Below, one piece after another: positions 1 through 8,472 of a DNA stretch of 64,000 bases. Each line of letters opens with the position of its first letter. The first letter of the stretch is position 1. Source of the DNA: Eutreptiella sp. 'Long Island Sound 2002' (lineage: Eukaryota; Euglenozoa; Euglenophyceae; Eutreptiales; Eutreptiaceae); NCBI GenBank assembly GCA_964036045.1, contig OZ038389.1, positions 43,833,119-43,897,118 on the forward strand, written 5' to 3'. Below the pieces are notes generated by a model. It was not told the DNA's origin and ran no database searches. It saw only the letters and a list, made by a program, of their open reading frames with translations. The translations under genes and the position numbers were made by a program.

Positions 1-1164
1 GTTCGTAGCCCGGGGCGGCTAACCGACTGGGGCTGGCTCAACAACCCCCTAGAGGGCCTGTGTCAGTGTGGTGCTGTGGCGAGGTGTCGAGACACCTGAG
101 GGGGCGCTGGTGTGTGTCGCGTAGCCCCTGTGGCCCTAAGGCCTCTGTGCTGTGTGCGCGCTGTGGAGGTGGGGCTGGCCTCTAGGGCTCAGCCCGGGGG
201 CCGTTGAGCCTGGACCCCCCCTCGTGCTGTGCAGCCCGGGTGCCATCAGGCCCTAAGGCCCCTCCGGGTACGCCACCCTGGGAGTGGAGGGAGGTCACCT
301 GTGCGGGGCACCGTCGGGGCACCCGCTCCCCTTTGTCGTCGTCCTTCTCCACCTGTCAAGCGGGCAGGGTGCGGCTGGGCGGGGGGTGGGGGGTACACTT
401 GGTGTGGCAGTGGTGCGTCTGCCCCTCACAGGCTGCACCTCTGACCCCAGGGGGCGCCCAGGGCGGGTGGCGGCAGCTACCGGCCTGACTCGGGGGGTCG
501 GCAGGTGGCTGTCTGGCCTCTAGGGGTCGCCCACAACTGCACCGGAGTGCACGGGGCTGTGCTGGCCTAGGCGTCTGTGATGAAGTTGGAGGGGCGCGCG
601 CACACCTGGAGGTTCCCTGGGCCGGCCGCTCAAGGGATACCCACAGCGGTCAAGCTGTGAGCCCTTCACAGCCTCCACTTTTCAGGCCGTGAGGGCGCCG
701 ACTCCGTGCACCCCTCCCGTCGGGGGCGCAGTGTGGGGGGGCGGGGGGTTGAGTGGTGGATGGGTCTACCTATCCGTTCATTGGCTCGTGGTGCTCACTT
801 ATTTGGGAGAGGAGGACCACCTGCTGGGTTACCATGCGGGTCCCGGATCCCAACATACTCGTCGTTCAGTGTCCGCCCCCTTTCCGCGAGGGGAGGGACC
901 TCGATCACCATGTGTCGGCCTGCAGTGAGGGTGCGAGGGCATGGCGGGGGGGGGGGGGTGCCGGGCCTGCTTTCTGTCCGGCCCCATTTCTGTTGGGGGG
1001 GATAGGGGCAGCAAAAGGTCTGCTCCCCTGTTTCCTGGTCCCCAAGGGGAACCAGCCCACGGCCTGCACCCTCGCTTTGTGGTGGCTGAAATTTGGGCCG
1101 ACAGAGCCGGCCCCGGGGGGGGGGGCACTCCGCCCCCCCCCCCACCCCGGCCATAGTCCCAGAG
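1..1164. other. GC-rich stretch without a recognised gene
   Basis: This stretch is very GC-rich with long G and C runs, for example near 945-958 and 1115-1140. Open frames exist on both strands, but they overlap one another and none shows a domain, a good start or a splice pattern. I see no RNA gene here. It may belong to the same repeat block as the LINEs to its right. Confidence 0.5.
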
Positions 1165-1410
1165 TGGTGCAGTGCAGTTTGGTGTGGTGTGGTGCAGTGT
1201 GGTGTGACGTGTGACACCCTGGCACCTTTTTGTGTACGAAAATACCCCACCCCACACCCCACCCCACCCCACCACGCAATACCACACCCCAGCACACCCC
1301 AGCACACCCCGCCCCAACCCACGCCATGCCACCCCATCACACCGCACCACACCGCACCACACCACACCACACCACACCACACCACACCACACCACACCAC
1401 ACCACACCAC
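1165..1410. repeat. Degenerate TGTGG / CACCC / (ACACC)n tracts
   Basis: A short TGTGG-rich tract at about 1165-1215 is followed from about 1243 by CACCC- and ACACC-type pentamers that become a near-perfect (ACACC)n run by about 1340-1410. The perfect end abuts the 5' end of a SINE-like element at 1411. The pentamer is the one used as the LINE 3' tail elsewhere in the window, so this is probably either an older tail or the target microsatellite. Confidence 0.75.
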
Positions 1411-1622
1411 GCGCAGGCGTCGGCAAGGCAGTGTCGGCCAAGTGCGAGAGTGCACTGGTCCGGCTATGCCACACCACACTTACACACAGCGCGCACACAA
1501 CACACACAGCCCAGCCCGTTTACCTGTACCCGTGGGTAGACATCCCGGCCTTTGCCATTTGGTAATAGCGCCTTCGGCACACCACACCACACCACACCAC
1601 ACCACACCACACCACACCACAC
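1411..1622 (+). mobile_element. SINE-like element, copy A, with (ACACC)n tail
   Basis: A unit of about 166 bp starting GCGCAGGCGTCGG is followed by an (ACACC)n tail (about 1577-1622). A nearly identical unit lies at 26061-26389. The last ~110 bp, from CACTTAC through TTCGGCACACC, also occur at the 3' end of both LINE copies (about 11,180 and 16,895), whereas the first ~60 bp do not. A private 5' part with a LINE-shared 3' end is the layout of a SINE that borrows a LINE's RT. The GTCGGCCAAGTGC stretch loosely resembles a tRNA A box; no convincing B box is visible. It could instead be a 5'-truncated LINE of a different subfamily. Confidence 0.55.
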
Positions 1623-1637
1623 GATGATGCCCCCCCC

Positions 1638-1860
1638 CTGGCCTGGCAGGAGACTCCGAACACCCCCTGGGCAGGACTCCCCGTCCCCCCCGGGCCGGTG
1701 CGCCCGGTTCTCTGAAGAAAATGGCCCCCCATTGGCCTGGCAGGAGACTCCGAACACCCCCTGGGCAGGACTCCCCGTCCCCCCCGGGCCGGTGCGCCCG
1801 GTTCTCTGAAGAAGATGGCCCCCCATTGGCCTGGCAGGATGCCCCGACCACCCCACTGGG
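1638..1860 (+). repeat. 94-bp monomers at the 5' end of LINE copy 1 (about 2.3 copies)
   Basis: Two complete 94-bp units (CTGGCCTGGCAGGAGACTCC ... GAAGAAGATGGCC) and a partial third match the array at 18,393-19,590. They stand directly upstream of the LINE leader. Tandem 5' monomers that act as promoter modules are known in mouse L1; that role here is inference. Confidence 0.7.
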
Positions 1861-2184
1861 CTGAGCACCCCCCTGCTCCCCCCGGCCGGGAGTGCCCGGT
1901 GGACGTGGAGACGCAACCCCCCGGCAACAGATCTCCCCCCCCCCCAGACCCAGGTGCCCCAGTGTGCGAGGCAGCAGCCAACGAGTAGCGCGCAGGGGCG
2001 CGTTTCCGGATAGATTCTAGTGTACGGGCCCGTAAGGCCGGCCGCCGTAGGCCACCAACGCGCGAGCGAGAGCAGGTTCCGGCGCCTGAGCACTGGGCGA
2101 CCCGGAGGAAGGGATGCGCAGTGCCCATGCATGGGCTTCCGGCCTGCGACTCCCTGCTCTTGCTCTGCAGCCCAGTGACACAAC
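1861..2184 (+). other. Probable 5' leader of LINE copy 1
   Basis: A GC-rich segment joins the 94-bp monomers to the ORF1 start. It contains several out-of-frame ATGs (for example at 2114 and 2121), so translation of ORF1 from 2185 would require leaky scanning or internal initiation. Copy 2 is truncated inside ORF1, so the leader has no second copy here to compare. Confidence 0.45.
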
Positions 2185-5067
2185 ATGTTCCCGTCGACGC
2201 CCGCAACTCCTTACATGCAGCGCCCTCCTATCCCCGGAGGCCCGCCTGCACCACACCCCGCGGGGTCCCCGGCTTTTGCCGCCCCCCCCCTCCCCCACTA
2301 TACCCACACCCCATACGCGCCCCACCAACCGCTCGTGGAGGTTCACTCCCAGCCAGCGTACCCCGCCTATTACCTGCGGGAGCCGCGGTATGGGCTTCCC
2401 CCGCCGCCCTCGCCGCTCCCGACAGTACCGCCCCCGGACCACCGTGACCTGGAGTTGGCCTACCTACGGGGCCACGTGGCAGGCCTGGACCGCCGCACCG
2501 AGGGGCCTCCGCCCCCTAAGGAGGCGGCACACAGGGCGCCCCCGGCGCCGCAGGGCCCTGCCCCCGACGCGGTCGGCGAGGCGACGCCGGCACTGCTGCT
2601 GGCGCCGGCGAGGGAGACGGAGCCCAGGCAGGACCGCCGGCCCCCGGCACCTACGGAGCCGCCACGCCGGCCCCAGGGCGCAACCTACCGGAGGTCCCGC
2701 TCCCCCAGACGGGACCTACGCGACGGTCGCCGAGACCACGGCCGTACAAGCCCCGGTAGAGGAGGCCACACGGCCCACCGCCGGCCCTACCGCTCCCCAG
2801 AGCGGTACTACCAGCGCCGGTCCGAGGAGCGCCCCTCCGGACACCGAGCCCCCGCCGCTAGAGGTAGAGACCGTGCCCCCGACCGCCGGGATAACCGCTC
2901 CCGTCGTGACCCGCCCGGATCAGCCCCCGGGCCGGGCCGGGAGCGCCGAAACCCCGACGACCGGCGCCGGTACCGCTCCCCCAGCCCGGATACCGCTAGA
3001 CGCCTGAGGTATGATGCGCCAGATACGGGGCGCCGGCCGCAGTGGGAGCCCCGTACGGCTCCCGACGCCCAACCCCCGCATGTCCCGCATGTCCCGAGGG
3101 ACAAGCCCCCGCGCAAGCGGCAGCGCCATAACAAGGAAGGCGGACGGCCTGCGGCGCAGTCGCCCGCGGGCACCCCGCACAGGCTACCGGTGCACGCTCT
3201 GGCGGGGACCCAAACGACGCCGGGCCTCCTGGCCCCCTGTGCGCAGCAGGCACGACTGCCACAGGACGGCGCCCCCCGCACGCCCCAGAAGCACTGTACC
3301 GGTGTCACGCAAACCACCCCGGGCCTCCGGGGCCCGGGCTACGCCTCCCCGAGCGGGGCAATGAAAGCCCCCCAGCAGCCCCGCGCCGCGGACCCACCGA
3401 CCGTCCTGCACATCCGGTGCCTCCCCACAGGGTGGTCCCGCCGTCACCTGGCGGACCGTTTCATGTGGCTCGATGGGGCGGAGGGGGTGGCGGAGGCCTT
3501 TTATGGAGGAGAAAACCACGGGTACCTGACCTTCCGCGCCCACACACAGGCGCTGGCGGCGTGTGAGGTAGTCAGCGCTGCCCTGGGTATGGTAGCGCCC
3601 CCGCCCGGCCGCCTGCCGGCGGCAGTCCACTGTGTCAACCGCAGTGTCATCCGGGACCTCACCGTGCACACACAGCGGGACGCCCCGGGCGAGGAGCGGC
3701 ACGACACGCCGTCCCCCGGGGGTGCCCCCCCGCGCATGGACCGCCCCTCCCTCACCGAGGATGACGTCCGGCGCCTCATAGCCGATGCCGTGGGCGGAGC
3801 GCAGCAGGTGGTACATCCGCGGCCGCAGGAGCCCGCCCGGGCGCCCACAGCCGACGCGGTCGGTGGCGCCGCCCGCCCCCTACCCCGAGGCCCCCCTCCG
3901 GCGCAACAGGCGCCCATCTCCCGGGAAAGAGACCCAGCGTTGCCCGGGGGCGGGGCAGCCCCTGAGCGAAGCCCAGAGGTCACCGCGGCTCGGGTGAGCC
4001 CGCCTGCGCGGCCGCGAGCCGCAGCCACGGGCCGTACCAGCCAGCTTAGCCGGCGTGTCCTGGCGGCTACCGGGACGCCTAGTGACCCCGGCCAACCGGC
4101 TGCTGGGCATGCCAGCGCAGGGCCCCCCCAGCCCGGCCCCTCGGATGTGGCAGCTGAAGGCGTGTCCCAGGACCTCTTGGGCGCGGATTGCCGGGAGGAG
4201 GGCCATCAGCAAGCCCTCGCCAGCGCCCCAAAGGCCCCTGCGGCCCGCCCCCAGGCGCCCGCTGGCAACCCCATGACCGCCCAGGCCCACGACGGTGCTG
4301 AGGCCTCAGCTCCCCCGACGGGGGGCCACCCCCCGGAGGGACCCGCCCTGGATTGGTGTACAGTCTGTCGCTTCTGGCGCCCCAGCCCATGCGACCAGTG
4401 CCCCCCGCAGGGAGCCCCCCAGGAGGAAGACGAGGCCGCGGAGCTGGCCCCGGAAGGAGAACGGGAGCTAGGGCCCCGTGAGACCTCGCCCGCTCTCGAA
4501 ACTCCCACTTCGCACGCGGCGGATGACCCTCCGCCCCCCCCCATCGATGTGGATGCGTCCCAGGGCACGGCCACCCAGCTGGCTGGCCTCCTGGATGATG
4601 AAGCGGGCGCCCTCAGCCCGCTGGAGCCCCTACCGCCGGCGGTAGAGTTGGATGACGACCCTGCACCGCTGGCAGCCGGCCGCGCCGACAGCCCGCCGGG
4701 CGAGCTGGGCCCGCACGAGTCCCGCCTGGCGGCGCTCATCGCCGATACTGCCCTGGAGGAGGCGAACCCCTGCAAGGCCCTGGACGTCGCTGTCTTCCTG
4801 GACAGCGAACGCCTGTCGGCGGTGGGACGCCGCATGCGGGCGGCGGGCCAGGACACCACTCCCGTCCCCGGCCCCCATTCCCCGGAGGGAGACGGCCTCC
4901 CTCCCCTCCTGGCCCGCAACCGCAGCACCGTGCAAAGAGGACCCGCGAGCTGCTCCAGCTCGTGGGCTATACCCTGGGGGTCCCCTCCTTCTCCCTCTCC
5001 AGCTGGGAGGGAGATGCCATCCCGGCCCCTCACCCGCCGGGACTTGGGATCACGGTGTATTACGTGA
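2185..5067 (+). CDS. LINE copy 1 ORF1, RNA-binding protein (N-terminal and central part)
   Basis: This is the nucleic-acid-binding ORF1 protein of the LINE. The 960-codon frame has a Pro-rich N-terminus (about residues 1-130), an Arg/Ser/Asp-rich basic region (about 150-330) and an RRM-like domain at about 404-480 with a LHIRCLP strand and a HGYLTFRA strand in RNP2/RNP1 order. A zinc knuckle C-X2-C-X7-C-X2-C lies at about 724-738. The last ~45 codons are not the original reading: near 4918 the frame leaves the conserved one, and the protein continues in another frame (4962-5885). In copy 2 the equivalent junction is displaced to a lost G near 11,815. ORF1 was therefore probably one ORF of about 1,200 codons. 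The start is the first ATG followed by conserved-looking protein; an earlier start is possible. Confidence 0.75.
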   Translation: MFPSTPATPYMQRPPIPGGPPAPHPAGSPAFAAPPLPHYTHTPYAPHQPLVEVHSQPAYPAYYLREPRYGLPPPPSPLPTVPPPDHRDLELAYLRGHVAGLDRRTEGPPPPKEAAHRAPPAPQGPAPDAVGEATPALLLAPARETEPRQDRRPPAPTEPPRRPQGATYRRSRSPRRDLRDGRRDHGRTSPGRGGHTAHRRPYRSPERYYQRRSEERPSGHRAPAARGRDRAPDRRDNRSRRDPPGSAPGPGRERRNPDDRRRYRSPSPDTARRLRYDAPDTGRRPQWEPRTAPDAQPPHVPHVPRDKPPRKRQRHNKEGGRPAAQSPAGTPHRLPVHALAGTQTTPGLLAPCAQQARLPQDGAPRTPQKHCTGVTQTTPGLRGPGYASPSGAMKAPQQPRAADPPTVLHIRCLPTGWSRRHLADRFMWLDGAEGVAEAFYGGENHGYLTFRAHTQALAACEVVSAALGMVAPPPGRLPAAVHCVNRSVIRDLTVHTQRDAPGEERHDTPSPGGAPPRMDRPSLTEDDVRRLIADAVGGAQQVVHPRPQEPARAPTADAVGGAARPLPRGPPPAQQAPISRERDPALPGGGAAPERSPEVTAARVSPPARPRAAATGRTSQLSRRVLAATGTPSDPGQPAAGHASAGPPQPGPSDVAAEGVSQDLLGADCREEGHQQALASAPKAPAARPQAPAGNPMTAQAHDGAEASAPPTGGHPPEGPALDWCTVCRFWRPSPCDQCPPQGAPQEEDEAAELAPEGERELGPRETSPALETPTSHAADDPPPPPIDVDASQGTATQLAGLLDDEAGALSPLEPLPPAVELDDDPAPLAAGRADSPPGELGPHESRLAALIADTALEEANPCKALDVAVFLDSERLSAVGRRMRAAGQDTTPVPGPHSPEGDGLPPLLARNRSTVQRGPASCSSSWAIPWGSPPSPSPAGREMPSRPLTRRDLGSRCIT

Positions 5068-5885
5068 TCGAGGGGAGGGCCCGTTGCTTGCTTTGGTTTG
5101 GAGGTCAGCTTTGGCGTCAACCACAATCAACGAGAGTGGAAAACATTTTCTTGGGCTTTTTATTTCTATCACTCCGCCTCCCCGCCCCCGAGGGCGGCTC
5201 GCGCCCAGGGTGGTGGCTCCAGGCCATGGCATATGCGTATGCCTGGTCTGCCCCACCCCCGCCCCGGGCGGTCCCCCCGGATACCAGGGCCCTGGTGCTG
5301 ATATGCCAGTGCCCGGTGCATGTCCCCCGGGGCACGCCGGCCACCCCCCCCCCCCCCCCCCCGGTCCAAATCTGCGTCAAGCGCGGGGACCGGTACACCC
5401 CAGTCGACACGGCGAGCATGGACCTCGGGGACCACAGGGCCACCCTCACCCCACCCGGAGGCAACCCCCTGGCCATCGCAACGCCCATGGTGGCCAGGGC
5501 CACCTACGACAGGGCTCGGGGGGGACTCGTCGTCGTCCCCTCGGCCCAGGGGGCCCAGCAGCTCCGCGACGCCGACTGGAAGGGATGGAGCGCCTCGTGG
5601 GTTAGCTACGCCCGGGCCCTCCAGCCGGCCAAGCCGGTCGGCTTCAAGGTCCTGGGGGCGCAGGCCCCGGTTCTACGACACTGGGTGCTCCCCAGGCTCA
5701 CGGGCGAACGGCCAGCGGGGACTCCCTCCCTGACCACGGTGTTTGGCCTCATCGGGCTGGACCTGCGGGCAGCCCAGGAGGCAGCTGGCGGCTCGGCCAC
5801 ACACGCCGACCCCCAGGGCGGGCCCACTTCCTCAGAGCCGGACCCGGAGCCGGAGCACCCCGCTCCCTCGCAATCCCAGAATTGA
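4962..5885 (+). CDS. LINE copy 1 ORF1, C-terminal part in a shifted frame
   Basis: About 300 codons continue ORF1 after a frameshift. The matching stretch in copy 2 (11,880-12,632) encodes a closely similar protein, sharing GITVYYVIEG, PGWWLQAMAY, QICVKRGDRY and GWSASWVSYARALQPAKPVGF, so this frame was under protein-level constraint. No family is recognised. Copy 1 carries an 87-bp in-frame insertion relative to copy 2 (about 5076-5171). The frame ends with SQSQN at a TGA that lies inside the ORF2 frame, in the sequence AGAATTGAGGGCAC. The same overlap is present in copy 2. Confidence 0.65.
   Translation: MGYTLGVPSFSLSSWEGDAIPAPHPPGLGITVYYVIEGRARCLLWFGGQLWRQPQSTRVENIFLGFLFLSLRLPAPEGGSRPGWWLQAMAYAYAWSAPPPPRAVPPDTRALVLICQCPVHVPRGTPATPPPPPPVQICVKRGDRYTPVDTASMDLGDHRATLTPPGGNPLAIATPMVARATYDRARGGLVVVPSAQGAQQLRDADWKGWSASWVSYARALQPAKPVGFKVLGAQAPVLRHWVLPRLTGERPAGTPSLTTVFGLIGLDLRAAQEAAGGSATHADPQGGPTSSEPDPEPEHPAPSQSQN
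5076..5171 (+). other. 87-bp AT-rich in-frame insertion in ORF1 of copy 1
   Basis: Between GATCGAGGGG and CTCCGCCTCC copy 1 has 96 nt where copy 2 has 9 nt. The extra 87 nt (29 codons, no stop) is far more AT-rich than the element around it. It lacks a clean AG end, so it is not an obvious intron. Its origin is unknown. Confidence 0.6.
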
Positions 5886-8445
5886 GGGCACCCCGGAGGA
5901 CGTGCACGCTGTGGGGTACCTGTGGCTCAACGTCCGGGGCCGGTACCTCCGGCAACGCCTCCTGGCGCAAGCCCTGCACATGGCAGCACGCCGCCCTACC
6001 CTCCTCATCCTGGCTGAGGCCCAGTCCCGGGCAGGCCCCGAGGACCCCCCCTTCCAGGACTACGCCCGTCACGTCGCGCTCCCCGCCCAAGGCAAGACGG
6101 GGGCGGGCCTGGAAGTATACGTCCGCACCGGGACAACCACCCGGGCTTCCCTCCTCTGGGGCGCGGAGGATGCCAACGCCCTCCTCATGGAGGTCCTCAC
6201 CCCGTGGGGTCGGCATCATGTGCTGGCAGCCCATGCCCCCCAGATCAGCATAGGCGTGGAGCCTTACGTGAGATGGTGGGCCGCCGTCTGGAGAGAGGTC
6301 ACCTGCCTGGTCGACCCGACGACCGTCCTGGTTGTCACGGACACCAACTCGGCGGCCCGACCGGCAGATAGAGGGACCCCGCGCCCCGAGGACACGGGCT
6401 ACCGCACGTTCCTGAGGGCCTTCAACCTCAGGGACTTGGTGGACCTTCACCCGGTCCCGCAGGACACATACTCCTGCTTCCAGGGGGCCGCGCGCTCCCG
6501 CATCGACACAGCCGCCTGCCACAGCGAGGCGCAGTTCACCATCGCCTCGTACCACTACTGGGCGAGCACCCTCCTCTCGGACCACCACGTCCCCCTCCTT
6601 CTCACCGTCGCCTTCCCGGTGAACCGGCTGGACAAGCCCAGCCCCCATACGGTCTCCCGCACCCCGGAGTACCACCTGGGCCCAGTGGCCCTGTCCCCGG
6701 CCGACACGGCCGATTTCCACAACTCAGTACTCCGCAGGAGGGCCGTGGACCCCCAGCTGGCCCCGAATCGGTGGCTGAAAGGCCTACAAAGGGCCATCTA
6801 CGATTGGGCCCACGCCACGGGCAGGGTCCGAGCCCTCCGCTTCCGGCAGTACCGCCTCAAGACGCGCCCGGCGGAGCGAGCTCCCCCCTCGCGGGCTCCC
6901 CAGCAGCCCTTCCCAGCGCGCAGCATGCTCCCCACGGTGGGGCGTTTTACAGCGACGGCCCAGAGCATATTGGGCACCTCAGTGACGGCGGGGCACGCCC
7001 TCAAGCGGAGCCTAGTGGCCTTGGGGGAAGCCCAGCGCCAGCAGAGCCTCCGGGGGGTGAAGCGCAGAGCCCTCCGACGCAAGCAGGACACCCTCAACTT
7101 GAAGCGCACCCCGGAGCAGTGGAGGGAGGTGCAGCGTCGTAGCAGGGGCCCCCCGCGCGATGTCTCGGAAATCCCCCTGGACAGCAAGGCGCTCCTCAAC
7201 CCCAGGGAGACGTTGTCCGCCCTGTACTTGAGCCGCCTACGGCTCCAGGGCCATAGCTACCGGATCCGGGATGACCCCGACCGATGGGCCCACTTCCAGA
7301 GGTACCTAGGGCTCCTGCCGCAGCATGCCCCGCCAGCCCGCGGCGACTATGTCCAGCCCCGCCACCTCTGGGAGGTGCAGTCGGGGAAGGCCCGCGGCCC
7401 CGACCTCCGCCTACCCGAAGCGGACGTCTGCATCGATATATCCTGGTACCGATACCTGACGGAGGCGGACCAGGAGACCCTGTGCGCCGTGGTGCGCAGC
7501 CCCCCAGTCAGCCGCACGGTGGGCAGGCGGGGGCGGGTTACCCTGCTCCTAAAAAACCCGGACCAGCCGGTCCAGGAGGCGAACCTCCGGGGGATAACCA
7601 TCTCCTCCCACGTCTCCAAACTCGAGCCCACGGCCTTATATGCCGTGGCGACAGCCGTCTACGAGCGGGCCCTGGGGGGCCCCTGCCTAGTGGGGGGCAT
7701 GCGGGGGATATCCCTCCAGGAGGTCGTCCGCACGGTGCACATGAAGCTGGACCTGGCCAGGCTTCAAAACCGGATAGTGGACGTCCTGATCACGGATCTC
7801 GCAAAATTCTTCGACGTGATCGCGCAGGACATTCACCCTATAGTGGGAGCCCGGATGGGCTTGGGAGAGGCCGACCACCTCGCCACCCATACCGAGGGTT
7901 TCTCCTACACCCTGCCCTTGGGCCCCTGGCAGTCCCACACCCTGACGCAACTCCTGGGTACGCCCCAGGGTACCGTCCAGGGGGTCCATGCGGGGGCGAC
8001 GGCGGCGCTCCCTTTCTTGCGATACATGGACATCGCATACCGGTCCTCGGCGGTAGAGCCCTTCCGCTTCCCGGGACTCATGTGGGTGGACGACACGATC
8101 GTCCTCTTGGAGCGGGGCGATTCCCACCCCATACAGGGGGTCCTACTGGATCAGCGGGTATACTACCAGGGAATCATGCGGGTGGACGTCCCTGACCGCA
8201 AGATCCAGCACGGCTCCACGTCAGACCCGCGGCCCCTACGGTCGCCTACGCCAGCGGCCGTGGCCCGCCACCTAGGCCGCGCGTGGGTGACGAGTACCCC
8301 GGACCAGCGGCGGGAGGCACTGGCAGGGGCCCCGGAGATACAGCCCTCCAGGGTCCTCCGATATATGGGAACCGACATTTACCTCCAGGGGGCGCCTACG
8401 GCCCCCCGCAACCTGCCGGAGGTCAGGGCGGAGCTCTGGACATAG
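5743..8445 (+). CDS. LINE copy 1 ORF2, endonuclease and reverse transcriptase
   Basis: This encodes the target-nicking endonuclease and the RT. An APE/EEP-type endonuclease begins after RIEGT (about residue 46): LILAEAQ at 88-94 (the catalytic Glu loop), VVTDTN near 196-201 (usual GDFN), RIDT near 249 and SDHHVP near 278. RT motifs follow: TLLLKNP and RGITISSHVSKLEP, then DLAKFFD near 689, TPQGTVQG near 745 and MWVDD near 779, in which Val replaces the Tyr or Phe usual before Ala-Asp-Asp. The ATG at 5743 lies inside ORF1, and no ATG follows before the conserved part. Translation by frameshift or reinitiation at the overlap near 5883 is therefore likely. The frame ends at a UAG (8443-8445) that is also present in copy 2; the same frame is open beyond it. 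Confidence 0.85.
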   Translation: MASSGWTCGQPRRQLAARPHTPTPRAGPLPQSRTRSRSTPLPRNPRIEGTPEDVHAVGYLWLNVRGRYLRQRLLAQALHMAARRPTLLILAEAQSRAGPEDPPFQDYARHVALPAQGKTGAGLEVYVRTGTTTRASLLWGAEDANALLMEVLTPWGRHHVLAAHAPQISIGVEPYVRWWAAVWREVTCLVDPTTVLVVTDTNSAARPADRGTPRPEDTGYRTFLRAFNLRDLVDLHPVPQDTYSCFQGAARSRIDTAACHSEAQFTIASYHYWASTLLSDHHVPLLLTVAFPVNRLDKPSPHTVSRTPEYHLGPVALSPADTADFHNSVLRRRAVDPQLAPNRWLKGLQRAIYDWAHATGRVRALRFRQYRLKTRPAERAPPSRAPQQPFPARSMLPTVGRFTATAQSILGTSVTAGHALKRSLVALGEAQRQQSLRGVKRRALRRKQDTLNLKRTPEQWREVQRRSRGPPRDVSEIPLDSKALLNPRETLSALYLSRLRLQGHSYRIRDDPDRWAHFQRYLGLLPQHAPPARGDYVQPRHLWEVQSGKARGPDLRLPEADVCIDISWYRYLTEADQETLCAVVRSPPVSRTVGRRGRVTLLLKNPDQPVQEANLRGITISSHVSKLEPTALYAVATAVYERALGGPCLVGGMRGISLQEVVRTVHMKLDLARLQNRIVDVLITDLAKFFDVIAQDIHPIVGARMGLGEADHLATHTEGFSYTLPLGPWQSHTLTQLLGTPQGTVQGVHAGATAALPFLRYMDIAYRSSAVEPFRFPGLMWVDDTIVLLERGDSHPIQGVLLDQRVYYQGIMRVDVPDRKIQHGSTSDPRPLRSPTPAAVARHLGRAWVTSTPDQRREALAGAPEIQPSRVLRYMGTDIYLQGAPTAPRNLPEVRAELWT
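8443..8445 (+). promoter_or_regulatory. In-frame UAG between RT and RNase H parts, conserved in both copies
   Basis: The codon order is CTC TGG ACA TAG CTC here and CTC TGG AAA TAG CTC at 15188-15190 in copy 2. The frame is open on both sides of the stop, and a C follows it, which is a permissive base for readthrough in eukaryotes. It may be a readthrough site, a stop/restart site (ATGATG lies 27 nt downstream at 8473) or a defect shared by descent. Confidence 0.5.
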
Positions 8446-8472
8446 CTCCGCCCCCAGCGGCTCTCCCCGGAC

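Noticed and set aside
795-1479. Minus-strand open frames of 200 codons
   Set aside because: They run through G/C homopolymers and the TGTGG tract and show no domain.
5749-6720. Long minus-strand frames opposite the LINE ORFs
   Set aside because: They are shadows of the high-GC sense ORF2, which has EN and RT motifs.
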